Assembly (NCBI GenBank): GCA_903866825.1
Contig: CAIPPE010000255.1
Location: 1-55,684, forward strand
Length of the DNA: 55,684 nt
Direction of reading: 5' to 3'
Source: an uncultured Methylococcaceae bacterium
GTDB taxonomy: Bacteria > Pseudomonadota > Gammaproteobacteria > Methylococcales > Methylomonadaceae
Shown here: one piece after another, positions 37,853-45,601 of the stretch
How the letters are laid out: every line of letters starts with the position of its first letter
Numbering within the stretch: the first letter of the stretch is position 1
Notes under the pieces: generated by a model
Databases searched by the model: none
The model's input: only the letters and a program-made list of their open reading frames with translations
Told to the model about the DNA's origin: nothing
Program-made: the position numbers and the translations under genes

Positions 37853-38599
37853 TTAGATTGACGCTATATGAACAGGCTGCCTGGAATAAAACCACATCTG
37901 GTAAATACTCATTAAAATCTGAAAGCCCATAGATAGCCCCATTAAGGCCCCGCTATAAACCACGACATAAGCAAATGAGGGTGTTGATTTGGTAATAAAC
38001 CAGGAAATAACATCCAGTAACATTGCAAAAAACGGAATAACCACGGTAACTCTTTTTACATTTGCATCAATATCACAGAGCAGAAAGATTTTGCCTATAA
38101 AAAACAGGATAAAGGCAATCCCAAATAAATGGATATGGGAAACGCGCACCAGCGTGGGTAAGGTTGCTCCTCCCGGATGCGCCACTTGTGACACGGTTTC
38201 ATAATGCGTTAAATCCGGCAAAGACGGGTTAACACTTGGCGTATGACATAAAATACAATCCCGATTCAGAATCGGTGCAATCTCGTCATTATAGCCAGCT
38301 TCATCGGCACCATTATGTATCCATCGCAAAATTACGTCTTTATCACCGATATAACGCAGATTATTTTTCATAATGCCGTTAATTGCATTACCTAAACGGG
38401 TCTGGTTACTATTGCCATGGTAACTGATCACCACATCTTCTACCGAGAGTCCCGCTTTGCCATCCAGGCCTTGATGAGTAAAGTACATATTCGTCAATGC
38501 CATCAAATAGCCCAGACCGATTGTTAAGAGAAATACGGTATTTAAAATTCTCTCACTGACAGAAATATCTTTAAAACGGATATAGTGTTTCTCGTACAT
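37853..38599 (-). CDS. Membrane monohaem cytochrome, paralog C
   Basis: 248 residues, a more distant member of the same family as paralogs A and B. Kept features are GLSVEDVVISYHGN, the haem site CILCH (115-119), RVSHIHLFGIAFILFFIGKIF (here cited in part: SHIH at 154-157), DVISWFITK and QMWF. THGMADG is changed to THQGLDG and the GSKLE block is lost. AAAGGAG lies 7 bases before ATG 38599. It starts only 10 bases after the Cyc2-like gene on the same strand, so the two are certainly cotranscribed. This pairing mirrors the mtrAB-paralog A/B arrangement and suggests it serves that second outer-membrane protein. Confidence 0.8.
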   Translation of the reverse strand: MYEKHYIRFKDISVSERILNTVFLLTIGLGYLMALTNMYFTHQGLDGKAGLSVEDVVISYHGNSNQTRLGNAINGIMKNNLRYIGDKDVILRWIHNGADEAGYNDEIAPILNRDCILCHTPSVNPSLPDLTHYETVSQVAHPGGATLPTLVRVSHIHLFGIAFILFFIGKIFLLCDIDANVKRVTVVIPFFAMLLDVISWFITKSTPSFAYVVVYSGALMGLSMGFQILMSIYQMWFYSRQPVHIASI

Positions 38600-38609
38600 A
38601 ATTGCTCCT

Positions 38610-39980
38610 TTAGAACGCTAACCAGCCATTTAGCATGAAGGTGTTGTTATTTTGTGCATCCGTATTGGAGCCATTAAACTGAGAATAACCAATATACTGT
38701 AAGCTGGTACGCAAGTTCATCAGATAATGATAGGTATCCGATTTACCAAAAGGCACATACACAAGCTCTGCCGTAAAGTATTGACTGTTCGGCCTTGACA
38801 GATAATATCCGGCGTCGGGCGAATAAAGATTCGCATCCTGTGAACCCGTTACCCGATTATAGCCAAAGGTAACACCATAGGTTTGATCGTAGGTATAAGC
38901 GGCATTAATTTTATACGTTGTTAAATAGGTGTTGCCACTGGCAGCAAGCCCCCCGGCCAAACGGGTCGCCGTTAATTTCTGATCTTCGTAAATGTACGTC
39001 GTTTTAGCTTCAAAAATATGCTTGGGATTACCCATATACTGGTAGGTCGCATCAACAGCTAAATCCGAATAATGATCCGTACCGTTGCTGCGGTCCCGCC
39101 CCGGAAAGACATCCGCAATCATGCCATAATGACCCAATGAAACATAATGCCCTTGCCAGTCTTTTTGTAAGGCAGCCCGCCAATAAGGCGCTGCACCATC
39201 AATTTGTTGCTGACCCGCATCCGCAACGCCCAAACCTTTTTGCACCTTGTAATTCAATGAAGAATAACCACCAGCCTCAAGGTATAACAGATTATTAATC
39301 ATGGTATAGGCTGTCGCCCCACCCACCTGGGTAGAAAAAGCACCGTCAATTAAAGAGGAGGCTCCTATACCGGGTTGTACAGCACTCCCAGTATAAGGAA
39401 AGCTCCATGCTGAGGTGGTGTTCCACAAATCCTGTACCGTCGGATTGTTGTTCAGAGAAATACCATAGGTTACAGGGATATCGGTATCTAACTGATCTGC
39501 AAAGCGGATATCGGTATTATCTAGAGCCAGTCTATCCGAATAGCCATCATAGGTAAGCTGGCTAAAAGCCCCCACTTTTCCATAAATACGACCAGCATAA
39601 AACAAAGACGCCTGATCAAAGGTAAAGTTATTGTTCTGGTTATAACCCGAAGCAAAACCTGTAGCATCCTGATCTTTTTGGGTATGCGTTAACGAGCCTT
39701 GGACCATCCCGCTCAAGGCGGGTACTTTAGCCTCAATCCCTTTGCCTCCGCTCATGGTATAACCGCCTAATTTAAACTCACGACCAAAAGGGGTTAAATT
39801 AGGACCAAATGATTGGGTATGGCAAACATTACAATTTTGGCCTGTCTGCCGGGAAAAACTGGGCACTGCATTGGTTGGCGAACTCATCAATAGCAGAACA
39901 GTTGCCAATACCAGTAGGCATGCCTGAAAAACAGTGGGGGTTGTCGTTCGTTTGATAGTAGCTTGCATAAATTTTCTCAT
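38610..39980 (-). CDS. Fused monohaem cytochrome-outer membrane barrel, Cyc2-like
   Basis: About 456 residues. After a signal peptide (core ACLLVLATVLLLMSSPTNA) comes a short haem domain: PSFSRQTGQNCNVCHTQSF with CNVCH near residue 50, then PFGREFKLGGYTM. The rest is a beta-barrel rich in Gly, Tyr, Thr and Asn ending in a strand NTFMLNGWLAF with terminal Phe. N-terminal haem plus barrel and the RQTG..C..CH...FGR.FK..GYT pattern resemble Cyc2, the outer-membrane iron oxidase of Fe(II)-oxidising bacteria, and a broader set of uncharacterised fused cytochrome-porins. It is probably an electron gate in the outer membrane; substrate unknown. I chose ATG 39980; ATG 39968 is equally good (GAGAA upstream) and TTG 39983 is possible. 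Paralog C follows after 10 bases. Confidence 0.82.
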   Translation of the reverse strand: MRKFMQATIKRTTTPTVFQACLLVLATVLLLMSSPTNAVPSFSRQTGQNCNVCHTQSFGPNLTPFGREFKLGGYTMSGGKGIEAKVPALSGMVQGSLTHTQKDQDATGFASGYNQNNNFTFDQASLFYAGRIYGKVGAFSQLTYDGYSDRLALDNTDIRFADQLDTDIPVTYGISLNNNPTVQDLWNTTSAWSFPYTGSAVQPGIGASSLIDGAFSTQVGGATAYTMINNLLYLEAGGYSSLNYKVQKGLGVADAGQQQIDGAAPYWRAALQKDWQGHYVSLGHYGMIADVFPGRDRSNGTDHYSDLAVDATYQYMGNPKHIFEAKTTYIYEDQKLTATRLAGGLAASGNTYLTTYKINAAYTYDQTYGVTFGYNRVTGSQDANLYSPDAGYYLSRPNSQYFTAELVYVPFGKSDTYHYLMNLRTSLQYIGYSQFNGSNTDAQNNNTFMLNGWLAF

Positions 39981-40451
39981 CAATAAAGTCAGTAGCTAGT
40001 TAATATTTTCTTGTATTTAAAATATACAGAGGACAATCTGAATAGAGACTGAATAAACACCCAAGGATGAACTGATAAACCCTGAGATTCGAGCGAATTG
40101 CACCAAATTAATGCAAATAGCGCACTATAATCTGGCGTTTTAATTTTTTATTGATCGTAACCTTTAATTAAGCAATTAAAAAACATCAGCTTTTACTTAA
40201 TGGCTTATAATTTGCTTACAACACGCCAAATTCATTTTTATTTAAGAAGCAAGCTTAGTTGTACTTAACGTATCTTAGCTAAATTAGTAATTTAACAATC
40301 ACTGTTAGTTAGTTTGTTTTCTAAAGTACTTTCGAAAACTCTTTTGCCTTGCTCATGCTAGCTTGGAATATAATAGAAATATAATAAGTACACGCTATCA
40401 CTAAAAATCAAAGTGGTATGCCTAATGTTTACACTATAAATAGAAGACAAT
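39981..40451. other. Divergent intergenic region, Cyc2-like gene / glgX
   Basis: About 470 bp of AT-rich DNA with no gene seen. Several TATAAT words are present (near 40130, 40205 and 40369-40374) but none has a well-placed, convincing -35. It must contain both divergent promoters. Confidence 0.45.
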
Positions 40452-42566
40452 ATGCAGCAAGAGTACCATTTAAAGCATGGAAAGCCTTACCCATCAGGCT
40501 CTAAATATAGCCCAAAAGGTGTAAATTTCTCCATTTTCAGTCGCCATGCTGAATACGTAGAGCTTTTACTTTTCTCAAGTGCTGAGAGCGACGAACCTTT
40601 TCAAATCATTCCGCTAAATAAAGACATCAATAGAACTTTTTTCTCTTGGCATGTCTATGTTTCCAAGCTGCCCGAAGGTACTTGGTATGCGTGGCGCATG
40701 GATGGGCCGGGCCAGGCGCGCGATTCCAGCTTTCGCTTCGAAAAAGATAAAAATCTGCTTGATCCTTGGGCCTATGCAGTCAGCGATAAACGCTGGAACC
40801 GTAAAGCCGCTTGTAAACCTGGCGACAATACCCGAACCGCAATGCGCTGCATGGTAACTGATGATCGTTATGATTGGGAAAGCGATACGCCGTTAGCCAT
40901 TAGAAGTGAAAAAGCCATCGTTTATGAACTTCATGTAGGCGGATTTACTCGTCATAAATCATCAAAAGTTGCAAATCCTGGCACCTTTTCAGGCCTCATT
41001 GAAAAAATACCTTATCTTCAAAAACTAGGCATTAGCCATGTGGAATTATTACCCATTATGGCTTTTGATGAGCAAGATGTGCCACTAAAAACAGCTGACT
41101 TAGGCTTAAAAAATTACTGGGGGTACAGCACTCACAGCTTCTTTAGCCCTCACCCTGGCTATTGTGTAACGCCTGAACAAGGCACTCATGTCCAGGAGTT
41201 TAGAGATTTAGTCAAAGCGCTGCATAAAGCCGGAATCGGTGTCATTATGGATGTGGTGTTTAACCATACTGCAGAAGCAGGTGCGGATGGTCCGGTCATT
41301 AATTTTAGGGGTATTGGCGGCAAATCCTTTTATCATGTCGACAAAATAGACAAAAGCATCTTACGAGACTACACCGGCTGTGGAAATACAGTTAATGCTA
41401 ACCACCCATTGGTTGCACGTTTCATTATTAGCTGCCTTGAATACTGGGTCAGGGAAATGCATGTTGATGGTTTCCGCTTCGACCTTGCCAGCGCGATGGC
41501 ACGCGGAGAAAATGGGGAAGTGTTACAGGATCCACCGGTATTATGGGGGATCGAACTTTCAGAACAACTCATAAAAACCAAACTGATTGCCGAAGCCTGG
41601 GATGCTGCCGGCCTGTATCAGGTAGGAAGCTTTCCTGGTTACCGTTGGGCTGAGTGGAATGGTAGATACCGTGACATCATCCGTCAGTTTGTGCGTGGCG
41701 ACAAAGGTATTTTATCAGAACTCGCAACCCGAATCAGTGGCAGTAGTGATCTTTACCAATATCAAGGCAGGCTACCAATAAATAGTATTAACTTTGTAAC
41801 CTGTCACGACGGCTTTACCTTATATGATTTGTTTAGCTACAACCACAAGCATAATGAAGCTAACGGGGAAGATAACAGAGATGGCTGTAGCAATAATATA
41901 AGCTATAACTGTGGGGTTGAGGGTGATACAACAGATAAAAGTATTTTAGCGTTACGAAAACAACAGGCAAAAAATGTGTTTTCTATTTTACTGATCAGCC
42001 AGGGCGTCCCCATGTTACTGGCCGGTGACGAGTTATTACACAGTCAACAGGGTAATAATAATTGTTACTGCCAGGATAATGAATTAAGCTGGTTAGACTG
42101 GTCTTTAACAGAAAAAAATGCTGACACACTTCGCTTTGTGCAGCAAATGATTGCGCTTCGCAAGAGACATCCCTCTATTATGCGTCGTCGTTTTTTAACA
42201 GGCCAATCCATTGACGGAAAAAACGTAAGCGATGTTTCCTGGCATGGTGTTGAACTTAATAAACCCTTATGGTTTGATCCAGAGGCAAGCCTATTATCCT
42301 ATACGCTTGCAGGCATAGAAGAAAGTGAAGCTAACCTGCATATTATTCTTAACATGTCAGATCAGGCTACTGCTGTGGAACTTCCTCAACTTGAGGGTAA
42401 AAAGTGGTGTGTTGCAGTCGATACTTCAAAACCATCACCTAATGATATTATTCTTCCTGAACAACAAAAAACCTATGAAGAAACTCACTATAAGATCAAT
42501 AATAAATCTGTGGTCATATTAGAAAGTGTCAACACCAAGTCTCACAAATTATTAGGCTTGTTTTAA
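40452..42566 (+). CDS. glgX: Glycogen debranching enzyme GlgX (isoamylase type)
   Basis: Hydrolyses alpha-1,6 branches of glycogen limit dextrins. 704 residues: an N-terminal carbohydrate-binding (CBM48-like) domain (about 10-160; GSKYSPKGVNFSIFSRHAEYVELLLF), then the GH13 barrel with DVVFNHTAE, DGFRFDLAS (nucleophile Asp), IAEAWDAAGLY (acid/base Glu) and INFVTCHDGFTLYDL (third Asp), and a C-terminal beta domain. AGAAG lies 8 bases before ATG 40452. The downstream mutarotase-like gene starts 42 bases later, so the pair may be an operon of glycogen breakdown. Confidence 0.95.
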   Translation: MQQEYHLKHGKPYPSGSKYSPKGVNFSIFSRHAEYVELLLFSSAESDEPFQIIPLNKDINRTFFSWHVYVSKLPEGTWYAWRMDGPGQARDSSFRFEKDKNLLDPWAYAVSDKRWNRKAACKPGDNTRTAMRCMVTDDRYDWESDTPLAIRSEKAIVYELHVGGFTRHKSSKVANPGTFSGLIEKIPYLQKLGISHVELLPIMAFDEQDVPLKTADLGLKNYWGYSTHSFFSPHPGYCVTPEQGTHVQEFRDLVKALHKAGIGVIMDVVFNHTAEAGADGPVINFRGIGGKSFYHVDKIDKSILRDYTGCGNTVNANHPLVARFIISCLEYWVREMHVDGFRFDLASAMARGENGEVLQDPPVLWGIELSEQLIKTKLIAEAWDAAGLYQVGSFPGYRWAEWNGRYRDIIRQFVRGDKGILSELATRISGSSDLYQYQGRLPINSINFVTCHDGFTLYDLFSYNHKHNEANGEDNRDGCSNNISYNCGVEGDTTDKSILALRKQQAKNVFSILLISQGVPMLLAGDELLHSQQGNNNCYCQDNELSWLDWSLTEKNADTLRFVQQMIALRKRHPSIMRRRFLTGQSIDGKNVSDVSWHGVELNKPLWFDPEASLLSYTLAGIEESEANLHIILNMSDQATAVELPQLEGKKWCVAVDTSKPSPNDIILPEQQKTYEETHYKINNKSVVILESVNTKSHKLLGLF

Positions 42567-42608
42567 CAATCTCAGAATTTTATTAAGCTGTGAAAAGCGC
42601 TTTTAATT

Positions 42609-43565
42609 ATGTTTCTTGATTATCATGAAACAGGTGAAGAGAGAAATAATTTGGACATTAACCTACTGAATAGTCAATATGGACTGACAGACCACTTGAC
42701 TTTCATCGAAGGCAAAGGTGAATTTCCATTTATTTCTGTTCAAAATAAAAGCGCCACTGCTGTTATTTCGTTATATGCTGCGCAAGTACTCTCATTTAAA
42801 CCGGTATCTGAAACTGAAGATCTATTATTTTTGAGTAAAAAAACCTTCTATGAAGATGGCCGGGCTATGCGAGGCGGAATTCCTATTTGCTGGCCATGGT
42901 TCGGCCCTAACCAGTCGGGCATTGATTTACCAGACCATGGCTTTGTACGAAATAGCTTGTGGACTGTCGTCAAAACAACTGCGGTTTCCGAAAAAGAAAC
43001 CCTTATTAAATTACGCTTCAAATATAATCCACACCGGACAGACCATTGGCCAGAAACATTTATATTAGAACTTGATATTTCTGTAGGTGAGTCATTAACC
43101 CTCAATTTATCAACGCACAATATAGGTCGTAAAGCGCTCTATATTACCCAAGCATTGCATGCCTATTTTTATATTGGCGATATCCACAAAATCTCTATTT
43201 TGGGTTTAGAGAAAACCGATTATCTAGACAAATTAGATAATGGTCAGCAAAAATACCAATCTCACGCTGTCACAATCCCATTTGAAGTTGATCGAATCTA
43301 CAAAGATGTCAAAAGAGAATTAACTATTACGGATCCGGTGTTTAATCGGGATATTTTATTAACGTCTAATCATTACAAAACTGCTATCGTCTGGAATCCC
43401 TGGCGATATGTCTCGGCTCATATAGCTGACTTAGAACCAGATGACTATAAACGTTTTGTTTGCCTCGAAGCAGGTAACGTAACTACTGATATCCTTGAGA
43501 TTCAGCCTGATAATTCAGTCACGTTAAGTGTTAACTACAAAATAATCTCTAAATCGTATCAATAA
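42609..43565 (+). CDS. D-hexose-6-phosphate mutarotase (YeaD/aldose 1-epimerase family)
   Basis: 318 residues of the galactose mutarotase fold. Characteristic segments are FISVQNKSATAVISLYAAQVLSF, AMRGGIPICWPWFGPN (the RGGIPICWPWFG signature of YeaD proteins), DHGFVRNSLW, ITQALHAYFYIGDI (catalytic His) and FVCLEAGNV (catalytic Glu). The family interconverts the alpha and beta anomers of glucose 6-phosphate-type sugars. Position after glgX fits a role at the exit of glycogen breakdown. The first 30 residues are family-divergent, and the start at ATG 42609 has only a weak ribosome-binding site. Confidence 0.9.
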   Translation: MFLDYHETGEERNNLDINLLNSQYGLTDHLTFIEGKGEFPFISVQNKSATAVISLYAAQVLSFKPVSETEDLLFLSKKTFYEDGRAMRGGIPICWPWFGPNQSGIDLPDHGFVRNSLWTVVKTTAVSEKETLIKLRFKYNPHRTDHWPETFILELDISVGESLTLNLSTHNIGRKALYITQALHAYFYIGDIHKISILGLEKTDYLDKLDNGQQKYQSHAVTIPFEVDRIYKDVKRELTITDPVFNRDILLTSNHYKTAIVWNPWRYVSAHIADLEPDDYKRFVCLEAGNVTTDILEIQPDNSVTLSVNYKIISKSYQ

Positions 43566-43590
43566 AAAAGGTTAACACGCCATGATTACC

Positions 43591-43632
43591 GGTTTACGTG
43601 ACACATCAACCGGTATTTGTGTCACGTAAACC
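43591..43632. other. Perfect 15-bp inverted repeat after the mutarotase gene
   Basis: GGTTTACGTGACACA (43591-43605) and TGTGTCACGTAAACC (43618-43632) pair perfectly around 12 bases. It sits 26 bases after the mutarotase stop, so a terminator is likely, but no T-run follows on the plus strand, and the nested ACCGGT repeats could equally be a protein site. Confidence 0.55.
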
Positions 43633-43732
43633 GCGTTTAAATTTCCAATAACAGTATGGTATCTACTACAAGATAACTACTATACTTATCATAATTAAAT
43701 GAAATAAAAATTTTCACTCAAATAATTTAACT

Positions 43733-43748
43733 TGGCATGATATCCGCT
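43733..43748 (+). promoter_or_regulatory. Candidate sigma-54 promoter of the nasT-like gene
   Basis: TGGCATGATATCCGCT keeps the GG and GC at the required 10-base spacing and TGGCA of the -24 element; consensus is TGGCACGN4TTGCW. The -12 element is only partly matched. Start would fall near 43759, 71 bases ahead of the coding start. Confidence 0.45.
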
Positions 43749-43781
43749 AAATTAAATACAAACACTGTTTTAAATGCGATA

Positions 43782-43799
43782 TCGTTGGTGCACCAACGA
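43782..43799. promoter_or_regulatory. Perfect 18-bp palindrome in the nasT-like leader
   Basis: TCGTTGGTGCACCAACGA reads the same on both strands. It ends 30 bases before the regulator's ATG and lies downstream of the candidate sigma-54 start, so it could be an operator for a dimeric protein or an RNA hairpin (7-bp stem, TGCA loop) near the ribosome-binding site. Confidence 0.6.
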
Positions 43800-43829
43800 C
43801 CCCTTCTTGCAGAACACTAACAACGGTCC

Positions 43830-44405
43830 ATGAATAGGCTTAATGTATTATTGATTGAAGATGATCCTAATATCACTTTGTTAGAAGATGAACTGAAAGA
43901 GATAGGTTTTATCTGTCTAAAGACTCCGTATGACTCAACTTTTTTAACACTGGTTAAAGATATTGCGCCCAATCTTATTATTTTTAATCTGGAGATACCC
44001 TCCAACGCCCTATTCGCTGATCTGCAGACGCTGAGTCATCAATTAGCATTACCGATTATTATGTTTACCCGTGATAACCATATTGGCACTATAAACCAGG
44101 CCATTAAAGCCGATGTGTGTGCATTAATAGTGGGGGACGTTGAACACAAAAGGCTTAATAGCATTATCAATGTCGCTATCGCTAGATTTAAACACCAGCA
44201 AGCATTAAAAACAGCATTAGAAGAGGCCTGTGCAAAGCTTGAAGATAGAAAAGTAACCGACCAAGCGAAAGCCATTTTAATCAAGACCCAAAACTTCACT
44301 GAAGATGAAGCCTATCACACCCTAAGAAAACTCGCCATGGATAGGAAAATCACTTTGGGCGAAATGGCTAAAAATGTCATCGCCATGTCCGATCTGTTTA
44401 AATAG
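43830..44405 (+). CDS. nasT: NasT-like ANTAR-domain antiterminator with degenerate receiver
   Basis: 191 residues. Residues about 5-125 are a response-regulator receiver fold with the acidic pair IEDDP at 9-13, LPIIMFTRD, and FKHQQ at its end, close to NasT. The usual phospho-acceptor Asp is replaced by Asn (IIFNLEIPS, Asn 53), and the conserved Lys loop after strand 5 is absent, so control by phosphorylation is unlikely. Residues about 130-188 form an ANTAR RNA-binding domain: ALEEACAKLEDRKVTDQAKA, then EDEAYHTLRKLAM. ANTAR proteins bind paired hexaloop RNA hairpins and prevent termination; exactly such hairpins lie at 45548-45590. The GAF protein starts 5 bases after its stop, so they are cotranscribed. 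Confidence 0.88.
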   Translation: MNRLNVLLIEDDPNITLLEDELKEIGFICLKTPYDSTFLTLVKDIAPNLIIFNLEIPSNALFADLQTLSHQLALPIIMFTRDNHIGTINQAIKADVCALIVGDVEHKRLNSIINVAIARFKHQQALKTALEEACAKLEDRKVTDQAKAILIKTQNFTEDEAYHTLRKLAMDRKITLGEMAKNVIAMSDLFK

Positions 44406-44410
44406 TTACC

Positions 44411-45349
44411 ATGAATACAACATCGATGAAAACATTTATTAAAGTCACCGAAATATGGATACCCGATAAAGAACGCACCCAACTGGAGTTTGGCTCAGGT
44501 CTATACGGTGAATTAATTGACTTTAAAGCAGACAGTGAACAACTGACCTTTGCTTATAACGAAGGTTTGCCCGGCAAAGCCTGGGCGGAAGGTCATCCCA
44601 TTGTATTAACAGAATTTGAACATTCCTATTTTAAACGAACCATCGCAGCAAAAAGCGCAGGCTTAACCTGTGGCATTGCGATTCCCATTTTTTCGGGGGA
44701 CTTTCTGATGGCGGTGGTGGTTTTTTTCTGCGGAGACGATGAGGATCATGCTGGAGCCATTGAAGTCTGGGATAAAAATGTGAACGTCGAAAATAATCTA
44801 AAAGTGATGAATGGTTATTATGGTACGCTCCAGCACTTTGAGACCATTTCCAGACAACTCAATATGCCAAAAGGTCAAGGACTGGCAGGACTCGCGTGGG
44901 AATCGGGTATGCCGGTTCTTGTTGAAGATATAGGCCAGGCGACAACCTTTATCAGAACACAGGATGCGCAGTTAGCGGGCATTACAGTGGGGATTAGTAT
45001 CCCGGTTTATAACAATCCTAACGAACCTTATATCCTGGCATTTCTTTCTGCTAAAGCCACGCCTATTGCAAAACGCATCCAAATCTGGATACCTAACAAA
45101 GAAGGCACTCAACTTATCTGTCAACAGGGTTATAGCAAACATAATAATGATCTGGCGAAAATTTTTGAAACACTCCCCGTCACCAAAGGCATTGGCGCAT
45201 TAGGTCGCGTCTGGTTAACAGGCATGCCTATCATCACAGGCAATCATGAACCTGGTTACAACCCTGAACTCGATAATCTAAGTAAAATGCTGGCGATACC
45301 TGTCATTGAGCAAGGCCGATTAAAAGCTATTGTTAGTTTTTTGTTTTAA
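44411..45349 (+). CDS. Protein of three tandem GAF-like sensor repeats
   Basis: 312 residues made of three similar modules: about 10-117 (EIWIPDKERTQLEF ... GLPGKAWAEGHPIVL ... GIAIPIF), about 118-215 (EVWDKNVNVENNLKV ... GLAGLAWESGMPVLV ... GISIPVY) and about 216-312 (QIWIPNKEGTQLICQ ... GALGRVWLTGMPIIT ... AIPVIEQ). Each has the GAF hallmark of a Gly-Arg/Ala-Trp helix followed by a Gly-Met/His-Pro turn. There is no output or transmitter domain. Being cotranscribed with the ANTAR regulator, and no NasS nitrate sensor being present, it is a candidate sensor or partner for that regulator; this is inference. Confidence 0.75.
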   Translation: MNTTSMKTFIKVTEIWIPDKERTQLEFGSGLYGELIDFKADSEQLTFAYNEGLPGKAWAEGHPIVLTEFEHSYFKRTIAAKSAGLTCGIAIPIFSGDFLMAVVVFFCGDDEDHAGAIEVWDKNVNVENNLKVMNGYYGTLQHFETISRQLNMPKGQGLAGLAWESGMPVLVEDIGQATTFIRTQDAQLAGITVGISIPVYNNPNEPYILAFLSAKATPIAKRIQIWIPNKEGTQLICQQGYSKHNNDLAKIFETLPVTKGIGALGRVWLTGMPIITGNHEPGYNPELDNLSKMLAIPVIEQGRLKAIVSFLF

Positions 45350-45380
45350 TACTCATCTTGGTGCAAAGAAGCCGATGTTA

Positions 45381-45397
45381 TGCACATTAGTGGCGCA
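45381..45397 (+). promoter_or_regulatory. Candidate NtrC enhancer site
   Basis: TGCACATTAGTGGCGCA matches the NtrC consensus TGCACC-N5-GGTGCA at 10 of 12 defined bases. It lies about 150 bp upstream of the predicted sigma-54 transcription start, a normal enhancer distance. A lone GGTGCA half-site is at 45360-45365. Confidence 0.55.
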
Positions 45398-45517
45398 ATA
45401 AGACCCCAGTCGATCTTTAACCGGCCCCCTAATCATCACCAAGACCACCCCAACATATCAATCTAACACCTTGTAATAAATAAACTATTTAAAATAAATT
45501 CAACTCACCGAAAAAAC

Positions 45518-45533
45518 TGGCAAACTTCCTGCA
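45518..45533 (+). promoter_or_regulatory. Sigma-54 promoter of the nitrate operon
   Basis: TGGCAAACTTCCTGCA has the invariant GG (-25/-24) and GC (-13/-12) at 10-base spacing, with full TGGCA and TGCA elements. The predicted start is near 45544, just ahead of the leader hairpins. Confidence 0.65.
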
Positions 45534-45547
45534 ATAGAATTAGCAGA

Positions 45548-45590
45548 GGTTCCAACGTGGGAATCAGCATTTATTGCTCAATGTAGAGCA
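45548..45590 (+). ncRNA. ANTAR-type two-hairpin antitermination leader
   Basis: Hairpin P1 (45548-45565) has a 6-bp stem (GGTTCC with GGAATC, one G-U pair) and the hexaloop AACGTG. After 9 bases, hairpin P2 (45575-45590) has a 5-bp stem (TGCTC with GAGCA) and the hexaloop AATGTA. Both loops have A at position 1 and G at position 4, the signature of RNAs recognised by ANTAR domains. They precede an intrinsic terminator and the nitrate transporter gene, and an ANTAR protein is encoded 1.1 kb upstream. Expected action: bound ANTAR protein stabilises the hairpins and lets polymerase pass the terminator. Confidence 0.8.
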
Positions 45591-45601
45591 CCAGACAAAG
45601 G

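Noticed and set aside
43591-43632. Firm call of an intrinsic terminator
   Set aside because: The 15-bp stem is perfect but no T-run follows on either strand at the right place, so it is listed only as an inverted repeat.
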